From Dama dama (Eukaryota > Chordata > Mammalia > Artiodactyla > Cervidae), in contig NC_083693.1 in the NCBI RefSeq assembly GCF_033118175.1, positions 20,924,481-20,988,480 on the forward strand: a stretch of 64,000 bases of DNA, written 5' to 3'. Under the pieces are notes generated by a model, which saw nothing but the letters and a program-made list of their open reading frames with translations, had not been told where the DNA came from and searched no databases. Shown here in pieces: positions 1-11,256 of the stretch. The stretch's first letter is position 1. Each line of letters begins with the position of its first letter. Position numbers and translations under genes: made by a program.

Positions 1-158
1 TTTAAATTGTTAATGACTCACATTCATTTAGCTGCTAGGTCCTGCTGAATTGTTTTCTAAGTATCTTTCCAATCTGTCACAATCTTTAGTTCAGACTTCT
101 AGATAAGTTTCATATTATTGAAAATATCTCAGGTGTATTTTTCTGTTCTGCCTTTAGC
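1..158. other. AT-rich single-copy sequence at window edge
   Basis: No repeat family, open frame or regulatory motif could be recognised. It ends at the 5' target-site duplication of the first SINE. Confidence 0.4.
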
Positions 159-170
159 CTTGCATTCTAT

Positions 171-375
171 GTTGTTGTCTAGCCGCTAAGTTGTGTCCAA
201 CTCTTTACGTGGACTGCGAGCCCATCAGGCTCCTCTGGACTCTAGCTTCCCAGAGAAAAATAGGAGGAGTAGGCTGTCATTTGCATCCCCAGGGGATCTT
301 CCCAACACAGGGATCTAACCTGTGTCTCCTACATTGACAGATGGATTCTTTACCACTGAGCCACCCGGGAAGCCC
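171..375 (-). mobile_element. Bov-tA SINE, antisense
   Basis: Read on the minus strand this starts with the tRNA-Glu-derived head (the plus strand ends in gagccacccgggaagccc) and runs into the Bov-A body that resembles the BovB 3' end. It is flanked by near-identical 12-base duplications, cttgcattctat at 159-170 and cttacattctat at 375-386, the mark of target-primed insertion. The middle is diverged (an A-rich insertion around 250-270), so it is not a young copy. It has no coding capacity; such SINEs depend on LINE enzymes supplied in trans. Confidence 0.9.
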
Positions 376-386
376 TTACATTCTAT

Positions 387-769
387 ACCATGATGTAGAT
401 GAGTGCCCAACTTCCCTTCTTACAATGCAGATCTGACTTCATCTCTCTGATCCAGTGACTTCTTGGGGGTCAATCCAAATGGTTTAGAATGCCACAAATC
501 TTTCCTTTTTTTTTTTTTTCTTGCAAGAGTTACCTCTTGACAAGCTTCTTTCCATGGTTCTTAGCTCTAAACATATCAGGTTTATCATAGTTGCCAATTT
601 CATCACACTCTTTCATTAAGCTTTTTTTAACACCGCTTTTCCTGGACAGCTTGATTTTCTTCGCTCCACTTTCCAATCAACTCATTTTTCTCTCCATCCA
701 TTCCTTTGTTCCATCCATCATTTTATCAGTATTCATGGAACACACATTTAGTGACAGCATCCTCGGTAC
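387..769. other. single-copy sequence with a short T tract
   Basis: Contains a poly-T run near 489-502. A 74-codon open frame at 591-815 has no recognisable domain and no supporting signals. No repeat family was identified. Confidence 0.35.
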
Positions 770-1045
770 CACAGGCACAAAGTCTTTCCTGACCTGCTTG
801 CTTGCACACCAATGATCCTGTTGCCCCAGTGCCCTGTGTACACACTTCTATTAGCGCTGATTATGCTCTGCGCTAATTATTATTTCTGTTTCATTTGTTA
901 GACCATAAACTCCTGAAAGGCATAAGTACTGCCTTAGTAATCTTCCCATTTCTAGCACGGTGCATTTTTACATAGTCAGCAACCAATAAGGATTGAACAA
1001 ACACGTGAACAAATGAATGAGTGAGCGAATAGACTAATGAATGGC
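770..1045 (+). mobile_element. L2 LINE 3' remnant (ancient)
   Basis: The order of phrases is that of an L2 3' end: a weak 'ctgacc' block near 790, the 'accataaactcctgaaaggc' block at 902-921, then 'agcacggtgca' and a run ending in 'aacaaatgaatgagtgagc'. Heavy divergence fits an element that predates the placental radiation. No duplication can be seen. Confidence 0.65.
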
Positions 1046-3167
1046 TTCCACACTGACTGATGAACAGAAAGCGTTATACTCCGTTTAACGTTACCCAAAT
1101 AACAAGATGTGTTGCTGACATGAGCTGAAAAGAGGTAAAAAAAACAAAAAAAAAGTGACTGCTCCTCAGACCCTACTTCAATGAACTGAGATACCACAGA
1201 ATCTATATTTTCAACTAGTGAAGTATTAGGAAAAAAAATTATAATAATCGATGCTTTCAACCTCAATTAAGTAACAGCTCCCCCTACTGATAGTGGGGCA
1301 AGTAGGGAACCTCAAAATCACCATTATGCTGCATCTCTGTGAGCCAAGTTGGCAAGATCTGAAAGCAAGGCGATCCAAGGATCAGGCAGCCTGCTAGATA
1401 GACTTCACATGCCCAAGTGAGAGGTCAGGGGCAGGGCACTGGCTATGCTAACAAAGCAGTCCCGTCCTCACCCAAGGACAAAGGGAGCTGTAATTTTACA
1501 GCAGAGAACATTTGCAGTTTCCCTCTTCCAACAAGTCTTTAAAAATGCTGATCTGAAAGACTGAAGCAACCCACTTGAGACTCATTTTCAGATGGCAAAA
1601 GTTCTGAAACCCAGACTGCAAAATCTCAGGAAGCAGCTGGGTTCCTAATTAAAACAAATCGTTAATAGATTTAGCAGTCCAAATTTATGCACTTCAATTA
1701 AAAATGCTATTGCAGTTGATGTATCTGAGCAAGAGTATATGCGTGTGTCTGTGAATGCATGTGCAAACAAATATGCCTACACACTTGGCTCGAGGTATTC
1801 CAGAGTTTAAGAGGCAGTTATAAAGCCTGGGTCAACATTAAGATACAAAGGTTAATTGAATCAATTCTTAATTGTTTTGGTAACTTCCTTGAGTCTCCAT
1901 ACATGTTTCAAAAATAGTTGTGTATGGACAAATAGAACTTTCCTACCACAATTCTTTCAAGAAGACATTTTTTAACGGTTTTGTAAATATTTTTGAGAAG
2001 GTATTATTTCCAGTTTAAATAAGAAGACTCTTTGAGGTGTACAGTGTTTTTCTGAAGTTAATCCAGCAAGTCAGTGGAAAACACCTTAACCCTAGTGATC
2101 AGTTATTTATGCGCATCAGCAGGATACTGTGCTTCTGGGTGAACAAGCCTAATTTTGTCAATAAAATGGGCATCCTTCTCTTGGTATATATCAGAAAATA
2201 TACCAAGCCATGATTTATGATGCCCATAAGCAGAGCAATTAACGCCCTCCTCACCTGGAAGAGGAGTCACTTTGTCTTCTTTCCATTTAGCAATTGCTTC
2301 TCTTAGATACCTGGGTGCTCTTGGGGCACCAAGTGCTCGGGATAGGAGGAGAGTCCTGAGAACCAGCTTATGGAAAAACGGACCCTCAGTCCTGCTTTAG
2401 CAGTCACTTCACTGCATTTATCACAACAAAGGTGCTCTGCATTGCATTTGCACCATTATAGTCTATTTGTCCTGAGCTAAAATATGTGTTTTTAGACGGT
2501 AAGATGATAGGAAATTTATTAGACCATCTGGAGTAGAGGAAAGACAGTTTTGAATTAGGAAGAGGGCAATATTAATTCTGAACTGAAGTATGTCCGTGGA
2601 GGTGTGGACAGGTTAGTTCAACTCTCTGGAAACCAGTTTGTGCACATTTTAAATTCCCCAAACTTATAAGTTTGAAAGTTTACAAATTAAAAATCTCATT
2701 GGTTGTTGGGAGATTCCAAGATGACTTTATGAAGCCCATGGTTAAAACACTGGCGTCCTATATGATCCATGGTAGGAGCATGATAATAGACGCTTCAAAA
2801 TGTCAGTAAATGGATTTTGGAACGGTTCTTAATTTATATTTTTCCTTCTTTTTGCTCCTGAGTCCCATCCTCTATTAACCATCATTCTCTGATTACCTTT
2901 CTGTTCTTTTCTGCTTCAGATTCCACACTAACATTAGTTAAAAATGTAAATTGTACCCTATACAAGGAGTCCATGAACAAGGCTTCCACGTAGGTAAAAA
3001 CCTCCTGGAGTTGCATGCAAAACTGTGTGTGATTATGTGCATGTATGTGCTGGGGATCCTGAGCATGCCTCTCCTTCTCAAAATGTTCTATGCCCCAAAA
3101 TAAAGGTTATGAACTGCTAATCTGTAGGACTTGTATTTGACATCCCAGGAAAAAAAAAAATGTTTTT
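1046..3167. other. single-copy sequence, no gene found
   Basis: About 2.1 kb without a recognisable repeat or coding region. The AT-rich stretch 1560-1900 (TTAAT/AATTA-type words) resembles a conserved non-coding element. A strong nested inverted repeat lies at 2166-2227 (listed separately). The 96-codon minus-strand frame at 976-1266 overlaps the L2 end and is not credible as a gene. Confidence 0.4.
2166..2227. repeat. nested 62-base inverted repeat (hairpin)
   Basis: Inner arms cttggtatat (2180-2189) and atataccaag (2198-2207) are perfect 10-base complements around an 8-base loop. Outer arms atgggcatc (2166-2174) and gatgcccat (2219-2227) are perfect 9-base complements. The two stems are separated by an uneven internal loop (5 and 11 bases). 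A transcript could fold into a 19-pair hairpin. No repeat family explains it. Confidence 0.7.
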
Positions 3168-3780
3168 TCAAAAAAAAGAAAAAAGCCTGGTTAAATGGTA
3201 CCATGGTAAGATGCTCACAACTGCATAAAAAGAATTATAATGTGATCTCAATGTAGACCATAATAAGTTATAGCTGATGACTGTAATCTCTAGAGCAAAC
3301 ACTAAAAAGAGAGGAATAGCTAAAATGTCAACACACAAGATAAATGGAATATTAAAAAATCCGTCACCCACCCACAGAAGGCAGGAAAAATATCAGAGGA
3401 CCAAAACAAAAAGGGATGCAAAAAAAAAAAAAAAAAGGCAAAGAAGGGTGCTTATAAAATCATATACATTATTACATTAAATGAAAATGGATTAATTATT
3501 CCAATTAAAAGCAGAGATTGTCAGATTGGATTTAAAAAAAAGAAAGATCCATGCTGCTTACAAGAAACATAATTTAAACACATACAGATTGAAAATAAAA
3601 GAATGCAGGTAAAAGATGTACCATTCAATCCACAAGCACAAGAAAGCTAATATAGCTACATCAATATCAGACAGAGTAGACTTAAAAATAGAAAGTGACG
3701 CTAGAGATAAAGAGAAGTATTTCATAGACTCAATTCATCAAGAAAAACTAATGATCCTAAAGGAATATTTTGACATGAAA
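3168..3780 (+). mobile_element. ancient L1 (L1M/HAL1-like) fragment
   Basis: A-rich plus-strand sequence with L1 phrases in the right order: 'aatgaaaatggattaa' (3481-3496), 'gcagagattgtcagattgga' (3512-3531), 'cttacaagaaacat' and 'tcaattcatcaagaaaaac'. The 125-codon frame at 3616-3993 starts in this element and reads out into unrelated DNA, so it is not a gene. Assignment to an old mammalian L1 is from memory of the consensus. Confidence 0.65.
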
Positions 3781-4412
3781 ATGAGAAAAATTTATGAATG
3801 TGTGGTATGCGGATGTATAGAAATGTTGTTCTTGTTTGAAATATTTTTTTTAACACAATGCCCTTTTTTTGCTCCATATCATTTCCTTCCATACTTCTTG
3901 TTCCTCTGCATCCATTCTTTGCCTTTCAAACTTGTGGGATTTGCTTTCTTTTCTTTCCTGAGTATAACCAGTTGTCAATCTGAAAGACAATAGATGTGCA
4001 GAGAAAGCCTTCAGGTTAGGCAGAACTTATCTGCTGCAGTTTCACAGGCCTATACCCTGGATTCTGTAGGTGGCTGATTTCAAAACGATGCCAGTGGTCC
4101 CACTGAATCCCAGTGGTTAACTCACTCAACTGCTCTGACCACAGGCTTGAGACTCCAAGCAGGAGGGCCAGTCTGTGGGCCAAACCTATACCTAGGGGTC
4201 TCCTCATGACAAGATAATGGTACAAGTAAAGTGAGACTTTAGCTAGATTAAAGCCATCACACAGGAAAACCTACAATAAATCACTTTAGAATCATTTTAA
4301 AATCTATTTTAGAATAGATGCATAAGGGATCTTTCCAACTAGCTTTAATACACATGCTCAGTTTTATTTCAGAATCCCAAAATACTGAGCCATGTTCCTG
4401 AAAATATTAATT
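3781..4412. other. unassigned sequence between L1 fragment and SINE
   Basis: No family recognised. The part at 4010-4220 is less AT-rich than its surroundings and could be an old LTR or DNA-transposon remnant, but no terminal motifs are visible. Confidence 0.3.
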
Positions 4413-4425
4413 AACAAAAGATATA

Positions 4426-4572
4426 AGTGAGTGAAGTCGCTCAGTCGTGTCTGACTCTTTGTGACCCCATGGACTGTAGCCTACCAGGCTTCTCCATCCA
4501 TGGGATTTTCCAGGCAAGGGTACTGGAGTGGGTTGCCGTTTCCTTCTCCAAACTGAGCCACAAGGGAAGCCC
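4426..4572 (-). mobile_element. Bov-tA SINE, antisense, internally deleted
   Basis: Antisense Bov-A body (gctcagtcgtgtctgactc onward) joined directly to the last bases of the tRNA head (gagccacaagggaagccc); the central tRNA-related part is missing. It is bounded by perfect 13-base duplications aacaaaagatata at 4413-4425 and 4573-4585, so the whole unit entered in one event. The unbroken duplication suggests a fairly young insertion. Confidence 0.93.
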
Positions 4573-4678
4573 AACAAAAGATATAGCAGTAATAACAGAT
4601 TTTGGGGGCAGGTGAATTAATTTGTTATATGGCCTTGAATTTTAATATTAATTTAAGTTTCCACTAAGGGTATTATAC

Positions 4679-4878
4679 CCTTCCCTGGTGGCTCAGACAG
4701 TAAAGAATCCACCTACAATGTGGGAGATCTGGGTTCAATCTTTTCTGGGTTGGGAAGATCCCCTGGAAGAGGGCATGGCAACCCACTCCAGTATTCTTGC
4801 CTGAAGAATCCCATGGACAGAGGAGCCCGGTGGGCTATAGTCCATGGGGTCGCAAAGAATCAGACAACTGAGCAACAC
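4679..4878 (+). mobile_element. Bov-tA SINE, sense
   Basis: Begins ttccctggtggctcagacag (tRNA A-box-like region), continues through a B-box-like gggttcaatc and the Bov-A body, and ends in the diverged cagacaactgagcaacac. It lies only about 90 bases after the antisense SINE at 4426, so the two form an inverted pair. No clear duplication. Confidence 0.88.
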
Positions 4879-5384
4879 ATCATAGCACCGCACAGCATAA
4901 GGCTACTACACAACATTTTTACAGGAGTTTCTGTTTATAATGTATTCCTGGGTTATTAATAAATGAATCCCCATGCTGACTCTAAAAAGAGTGTCAGGAT
5001 TATGCATTTCTCCAAATGGAGAGCAAAGGAAACCTTAGAGACTTTAATCGGTCCAGGTTAGAATTTAGACTTCCTGACTGCCCACTCTGTGTTCAGGATG
5101 GATCTGTCAGCATTCACCAACTTCTGCCCATAAATGTGTGGAACGATCTTACTAGGTACAGAGACTGGGTGTTGAAATGAGCTCATTAAGGAATTTGACA
5201 TCAAATGCCCTTCAGTTCATGCACAGGGCAGCCATGGCATCATCTTTTGTTTCCATAAGGAAAAAAAAAATGGCTCTGTGTGTGTGTGATTATTAATACT
5301 TGGGGAAAGTATGCTGGGCAGAGACAAATATTCTGATGCATAGTATACTTTTTTATATATCTCAATAAAATGGAAGAAAACATG
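4879..5384. other. single-copy sequence
   Basis: No coding or repeat signal except a short TG run at 5277-5289. Confidence 0.35.
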
Positions 5385-5595
5385 ATCTAGTGGAATTGTG
5401 ACCTGGATTTAGGGCTGGGTTCAAATTCCAAATAAATTACTTAAAAGCTGTGTGACCTCAAACAATCTATGGAACCTCTTTGAACATCCATTTCTTTAGA
5501 TGTAAAATAGAGATTTTAAAAGATATCCCTATTTTGGTCATCATGCTCTGTGGATTAGAGATAATAAATGTGAAGTGCTTGGTTCTTCACAGTTT
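5385..5595 (+). mobile_element. MIR SINE, sense (ancient)
   Basis: Shows the MIR core in order: 'gggctgggttcaaattcc' (5412-5429), 'agctgtgtgacctca' (5446-5460), then the diverged cytosine-poor block that corresponds to 'cctcatctgtaaaatgggg', here 'ttctttagatgtaaaatag'. The 64-codon frame at 5480-5674 overlaps it and is not a gene. Confidence 0.75.
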
Positions 5596-6637
5596 ATGTG
5601 CTCAACCAATAGAATCACTCAGCATCATTCACCACACAAGTGATGGTGGACCAGTTGCTGAGCAAAGAAGATGACTGTCCCTCCTTGCAGAGCCAGGAGA
5701 CGTAAGGTATGTTTAACTCACTGCTCCTGTGGAATGTCAGGAGCCTCTGCTTGAAATAAACAAATTCAATGATCTTGTGAGGTAGTGGTCCAGGGCAATT
5801 CACTTGATAACGGAGAGTTATGTAGTGAACACATTAGAACCGTTTGCATATCCAGGGACACAGTTAGTGAGAGATGAAGAATACACAACAAACTCCACAG
5901 GTTTCATCAGTATATCACTTCTGAGAGCAAACCACAAAGCCAGCCTGAAAACGCAGGGTGGGGATGGGCAGGGAGAGAGCGCTGGGCATCTAACGGCTGA
6001 CTCTGGAGGTCACGTGGCCCTGACACATAACTTTTACTGAGTTGACTATATCTCACTTCCTGTAAGTGCCTGTCTCTCATGCTCACTTTCAAGGACTTGG
6101 CCAATCTCCTTTTGTAAATAGAACAATGCTTTATATTTCTCTATTACTCTGGAGTGACTCTATCAATAATGCAGGAAACGCATCTGTCCAGCACAATGAG
6201 ATTATTTTTCTGATTTCGGTTGACAGTTATGGTAATAGTTTGGCAAACAATCTACTCCACCATCAATGGCCGCAGATTACAGCTGTTTTTAAAAACCTCA
6301 GCCCCTTCTGGAAACTTGGAAGATGGATTGCACGTTGAGAGGGAGACAGAAAGACATGCCATGAGCCTTTAGGGCAGGGAAAAGTCTTAACTCTTTCTGT
6401 ACATATGAAACTGAAGAAATATTAGGGAAAACACAATACAATGTGCTATCTATGGATGCACTGTGATCAGAGCAAGGTAAGAAAAGATGCTGTGAGATAG
6501 TGTCAGGATCGTCGAACATTGCCATAGGCACCACAGAGCAGTAGGAAGAGCTTGAAATAGTTCAAGGACCTGCTTTTTCTGTTGATAACTTCCCCAAGTC
6601 ATCCAGGAGTTACTGCAAATATTTACAGGGGAGAGAG
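5596..6637. other. single-copy sequence, no gene found
   Basis: About 1 kb with several short open frames on both strands (62-111 codons), none with a recognisable domain, splice context or codon signal. The 111-codon minus frame at 6450-6785 runs into the antisense of the next SINE. Confidence 0.35.
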
Positions 6638-6812
6638 GGCTGTCCTGGTGGCTCAGACAATAAAAAATCTGCCTGTAACCCAAGAGACCCTGGAGGAGGG
6701 AATGGCTACCCACTCCAGTATTTTTGCCTGGAAAATTCCAGAGGAGATTCTCATGGACAGAGGAGCCAGGGGGGCTACAGTCCATGAGTCAGACACAACT
6801 GAATGACTAAAC
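6638..6812 (+). mobile_element. Bov-tA SINE, sense, internally deleted
   Basis: Starts ggctgtcctggtggctcag and ends cacaactgaatgactaaac. Roughly 40 bases spanning the B box and 'gggaagatcccctgg' block are missing between 'caagagacc' and 'ctggaggagggaatgg', so it lacks an internal RNA polymerase III promoter half. Confidence 0.87.
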
Positions 6813-8434
6813 ACCAACAGAGAAGAAAATAGAGAAAGAATATTATCTTCTCTGCCATATTGGCCTTGATGAATAGAACCACCAGCTAGTCAATAATGAC
6901 CTGTGCCTAGGATTTCTATTTTTGTTAAAACACACACTCATCCACATCATGGTTTAATTCAGCAGAGGTGATGAAGAGAAGTTGATTTTCTTTAATTCAA
7001 ACTTCTAAACCTCAAAAAAAAAAAAAAAGTGTTTTCCTAAAAGTTCATAACAGCTCTGAAATTGACTTTATTTTCTATACAAATTTCCCCCTTTAGGGGT
7101 TTTTCTTTCCTTAAGCATTTCATAAGCGGAGTGCTGATCTTGCTGTTGGCCTGTAACCCTGGCATTTGTCCAGTGATTGCTATTTAGGGGACAGAGGACA
7201 AAATTTTGGCCTCATAGGTCTCCCAAGGTGCGAGATTTCTTGCCCTCTGAGTTCCAAGGTGAAACTGTTAGGAAGAGTCATTGCTAAAAGGAGGCAATTG
7301 TACTCAGATCCAGGTGAGTTCATTTTTCTTGTGAACTTTTCACCTAGGCCCCAATTAGTATCCTATTAACCTCCTTAAATATGGAATTACTAGGATCTTA
7401 GAATACTACAAAATGGACTATTAGCGAGCCCATTTCCTGGCTCCGTCAGATGAAAATGCCAAAGTAGGTCATACGACAGAATTACCTTGATTAATTTCAG
7501 CTCTCTCCCATGGGGCATGATGTCATGCAAGTTTAAGGAGATTTAAATTTGATACATCATTTCAATGACTGATTAACCATGAGGGTTTTTGTTTTAAACA
7601 TTTTCAATTCCAGGTTTTTATGGATGTTCCTTTTTAATATGACAAACACTTGAAACATTCTAAATTGATCAATTATACAAACGGTGACATCCCTTGAACG
7701 TAATTTTTAACGTGCTTGTTCTCTGAGGCCTAATATGAAAAAAGGTTTATTTTTCCCAGTATCTACTAGGTTAGATCAGAAGCTCTCAGCATCATATCCC
7801 ATTTCTATCCATAGATGCAGGCAGGTTTTTAAACATACTATGAAGAGACCACTTCTACTCCAGAGCCCACTCTAGAATGGCATTTGTAAAAATAAATGGC
7901 TTTGCTAAGGCTAAAAAAAGCAACAAACTTCCCAATCTTTATCATGCATTCCTAAAGGCCTGCTTTAAGAAAGTACTTAAAAAGAAATATTGTATGTTTT
8001 AACATCTCATATCTTGGTGCAATTTCTTTACAATAAGCAGGTTTAATTTGTTTTCATGAATGCATAAAGCAGCTTTAGAGACATATTAGTAATTTCAAGT
8101 ATTGCAGCACAATATGTCGAAAACTGAATTTTGTTGTCAGAAGTAGACTTATTTAGTTGACATTTGTTTCTTAAAATGTAAACTACAACTAGTTCCTTTT
8201 AAGGCTACTTGTTTTCTGTTTAATTATCTCACTTGGAAATAAGAAAACCTTTGGATGTGACGGTTATGCTATAAAATCAGGTTGGTATCTCTCCTGTGCT
8301 TATAACATGAGCACCATGCTGCTTGCCTAAACACTAGACCAGTATCAACACTCTCCGGCCCTTTTTGGACAAAAATGCAACTTGAATTCTTCAACTGTTA
8401 AATTTTTAAGTTATATCACTTTTTAATATTCAGG
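6813..8434. other. AT-rich single-copy sequence
   Basis: About 1.6 kb with no recognised repeat apart from a poly-A run near 7014-7028. No credible coding region; the 67-codon frame at 7166-7369 has no known domain. Confidence 0.35.
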
Positions 8435-8446
8435 CATTCCTCCCTA

Positions 8447-8766
8447 GGAGTTTGCCTGGTAGCCCAACTGGTAAAGACTCTGCCTGCAATGCAGGAGATC
8501 CTGGTTCAATTCCTGGGTGGAGAAGATCCCCTGGAGAAGGGATAGGCTACCTGCTTCAGTATTCTTGGGCTTCCTCAGTGGTTCAGATGGTAAAGAATCT
8601 GTCTGCTGTGCGGGAGACCTGGGTTCAATCCCTGGATTGGGAAGATCTCCTGAAGGATCTTCTCCAGTGTTCTTGCCTGGAGAATCCGCATGGACAGAGG
8701 AACCTGGTGGGCTACAGTCCATGGGGTTGCAAAGAGTCAGACACGACTGAGTGACTAGGCATAGTA
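8447..8766 (+). mobile_element. composite Bov-tA SINE, sense (partial unit plus full unit)
   Basis: A first tRNA head and the start of the Bov-A body (8447-8567) are joined to a second complete Bov-tA (8568-8766) at the join tattcttgggcttcc (8560-8574). The same join occurs in the antisense element at 42230, so this is a replicating composite subfamily and not a local accident. Near-identical duplications cattcctcccta (8435-8446) and cattccttccta (8767-8778) enclose the composite. Open frames of 77-100 codons across it are incidental. Confidence 0.9.
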
Positions 8767-8778
8767 CATTCCTTCCTA

Positions 8779-9969
8779 TAGTAACTTGGGGCGTGTATTT
8801 GTTTTTGCATCATCTCTAGGAAGTAATGATGGAACAGTCCATGGTCCTGTGAGGCATCTCTAAACTTTCAAAGATCCACTTTTCTGACTCAGGGCTTCGT
8901 GGACACCCACAGGGCATCGACTGGGTTGTGACACTGCCTATGGCAAGTACCCGCTGGGGGATCCTGCTATTTCTCTCCCTTTCTTTCCTAAACTGTCCAT
9001 GGTCACTAAGAAAGCTGTGCTAAACTGCTACCTTTTAGAAACTCTTATCAGTAAATGAATAGCTTATCACCACCAAAGAGATTGAAAGCTGAAGACAGAT
9101 ATTTATGCTATGGAGCCCAACATAACATTCAGGAAGCAGAGAGCTTCAGAATCGTACTTTCTTCCTCTGAGATTCAACTTCTGCCCGAGCTTCTCCAACC
9201 GAGGAATTCAGCTTTATTGGATTCCGGTGTCAAAGTGGACTCACTAGTCACCAGAGAAATTCTGCCATTATATTCTAACAGCAGGTCTCCCCAATCCTGG
9301 CTCTATCAGTTGACTTAACACATTAAGTAGAAATCCAGGATATTATGCTGTGATGAGAGAATAAACAATATGGTTCAGGGATATATTGAGGAAAATATCA
9401 TAAAGACTTTGGTCTTTTCTTTCTCCACATAGACATATATACAAGTCCCTCTAATTTTTTTCTGTATGTTCTCAACATCTTTATCTGCTCCTGCATTTCC
9501 AAGTAGTATCTCTAAGATGGGTATATTCCTCAATATTGCCTGTCTAAAAGTTCATTATTTACTAGTTAACTGAAATTCACCTACCTATATGGCTCTCAAC
9601 CCTTAGAACCCTTGTACAAATAAGGCACCCCTCTGGGACTCAGTCTGTTCTATTGGGTGATTATTACACACACACTGGTATTTCATGGATGATACCTTTA
9701 AGGAATATTACCTTCATGAACAAACGAAGTGGACGCATCTACAGAATGAATGAAGCTCCTTTAGCTGTGACTGTTGAGGAACAGTGCAGTTTGTATGCAA
9801 AGTCCCCTCGGACAAAAGAATTCTTTGTAACTTTTTTGTTTCTATTAATAACTCGTTTCTGCATATCCTTAGCCCAACCCCCATCTCAGTTCAGTTCTTC
9901 ATGAGGTCTTTCCTGGATTGTCCTAATAGCTAGTTCATTGACATCCCTGTTCTCCAAGTTTTCACCCAT
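8779..9969. other. single-copy sequence
   Basis: No repeat family seen. Two frames (87 codons at 9055-9318, 83 codons at 9653-9904) show no domain, no homology I recognise and no neighbouring exon-like features. Confidence 0.35.
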
Positions 9970-10450
9970 CCCCATTTCTACCACCCTGCTGCCCCAAGGA
10001 TGTGCCTAAGACACCTCTCTGCCTATTTCAGCGTGGCCACATGTCCTGTGCATGGCTCACAAATCCCCTTATGAGCCCAAGATCAGCTCCCTCAACCCAC
10101 TGCACTGTACCAAGTCCCATATGGTTTCCAGGAAGCACCTCCCACCCCAGCTCAGCCTATTCTTTCTGCCTAGATAATGATCCTTTAAAATTTCACTTAA
10201 GCGTCATATCTTCATAGAAAAGTTTACCCTAGAAGATTCAATGTTTCTTTCCCTTTGACCCTCCCAACCCCTTACTCTGTACAAAGTCTGACCTGACACT
10301 ACACTCAATTACAATTTTGGGATATTTGAATGACTTTCATTTCTTACTAGTCAGTGAACCCAAGTGTAACGTCTACAATGCAGCCCGTGAGTTAGCGGAG
10401 TAATTGCCACCTGGTAGATGTGAAATGAATGGTTGCTGAATCAACAATTC
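9970..10450 (+). mobile_element. L2 LINE 3' remnant (ancient)
   Basis: The L2 3' order can be followed: 'ttctttctgcctagataatg', 'aaaatttcacttaagcgtca', a diverged 'gaaaagtttaccct' block, and the terminal 'ggtagatgtgaaatgaatg' with 'ttgctgaatcaac'. Poorly conserved, as expected for its age. Confidence 0.55.
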
Positions 10451-11149
10451 TGAGCAAAGAATGTCCCATATTCCCTATTGATCAGGCCTGGAGATGGTGA
10501 CAGTCTACATGCTCCACACTGAACACTGTCAACTAGCCCTCTCTTTCTCACCATCACCATTTCTTACTTGTTTTCAGTGAATATGACACCACTGAAAAAA
10601 ATCTAACTCTTCTGAGTCTAGTGGGAAATCTTAGATTGTTTTACTCAGCTGCCTCTTGACACTTGTCCATGCATATATTCCTGAGATACTCTAAGCCCCT
10701 CCCTTGCAGACTATCCAAACTCACTTCTCACAGGTTAGGGCTGCCTCGCCTTACTAGAATGTTAAGAGAGATGAATTTTCGGAAATGAGGCTAGCCAGTG
10801 AACTGTGATGCCAGAGTAATCCCATTACTTTTGGAGGTGTCGAGTCTGTTATAATCACTCAAGTGTAGCAATGCTGTAACTTTAAAGGGGAAAGGATATG
10901 GTGTTTGTTGGTGATTGTTTTCTTCAAGACAGAACTCCCAATCTTGGGAAGCAGGTGATTTAACAGAGGCAAAGCCTTTAGGGAATTCATTAAGATCATT
11001 CCAACAATATGAAAGTGTTTATTAAAATGGGTCAAAGAAGTTGGTACTGGTTTCCTCCTGCCTGGAATAAGGTTAAAATAAGTGTGAATCTCTGTTTCTA
11101 GGCAAATGAATCCACCACTCCTAACCCCTGTTTTGATCCTTTCTATTTT
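10451..11149. other. single-copy sequence
   Basis: Nothing recognised. The 127-codon minus-strand frame at 10859-11242 starts inside the following SINE and has no protein-like features. Confidence 0.35.
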
Positions 11150-11256
11150 AGCTGGAGGAGGAAATGGCAACCCACTCCAGTATTCTTGCCTGGAAAATTC
11201 CATGGACAGAAGAGCCTGGCAGGCTATTGTCCATGGGGTCACAAAGAGTCAGACAC
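11150..11256 (+). mobile_element. Bov-A monomer SINE, sense
   Basis: Only the Bov-A body is present (ggaaatggcaacccactcc to cagacacatt), without a tRNA head. A 6-base ttagct occurs on both sides (11147-11152 and 11257-11262), too short to prove the boundaries. Confidence 0.8.

Noticed and set aside
8447..8766. tRNA gene in the A/B-box-like sequences of SINEs
   Set aside because: The heads are tRNA-derived but lack a complete cloverleaf and are fused to Bov-A bodies, so they are SINE promoters and not tRNA genes.
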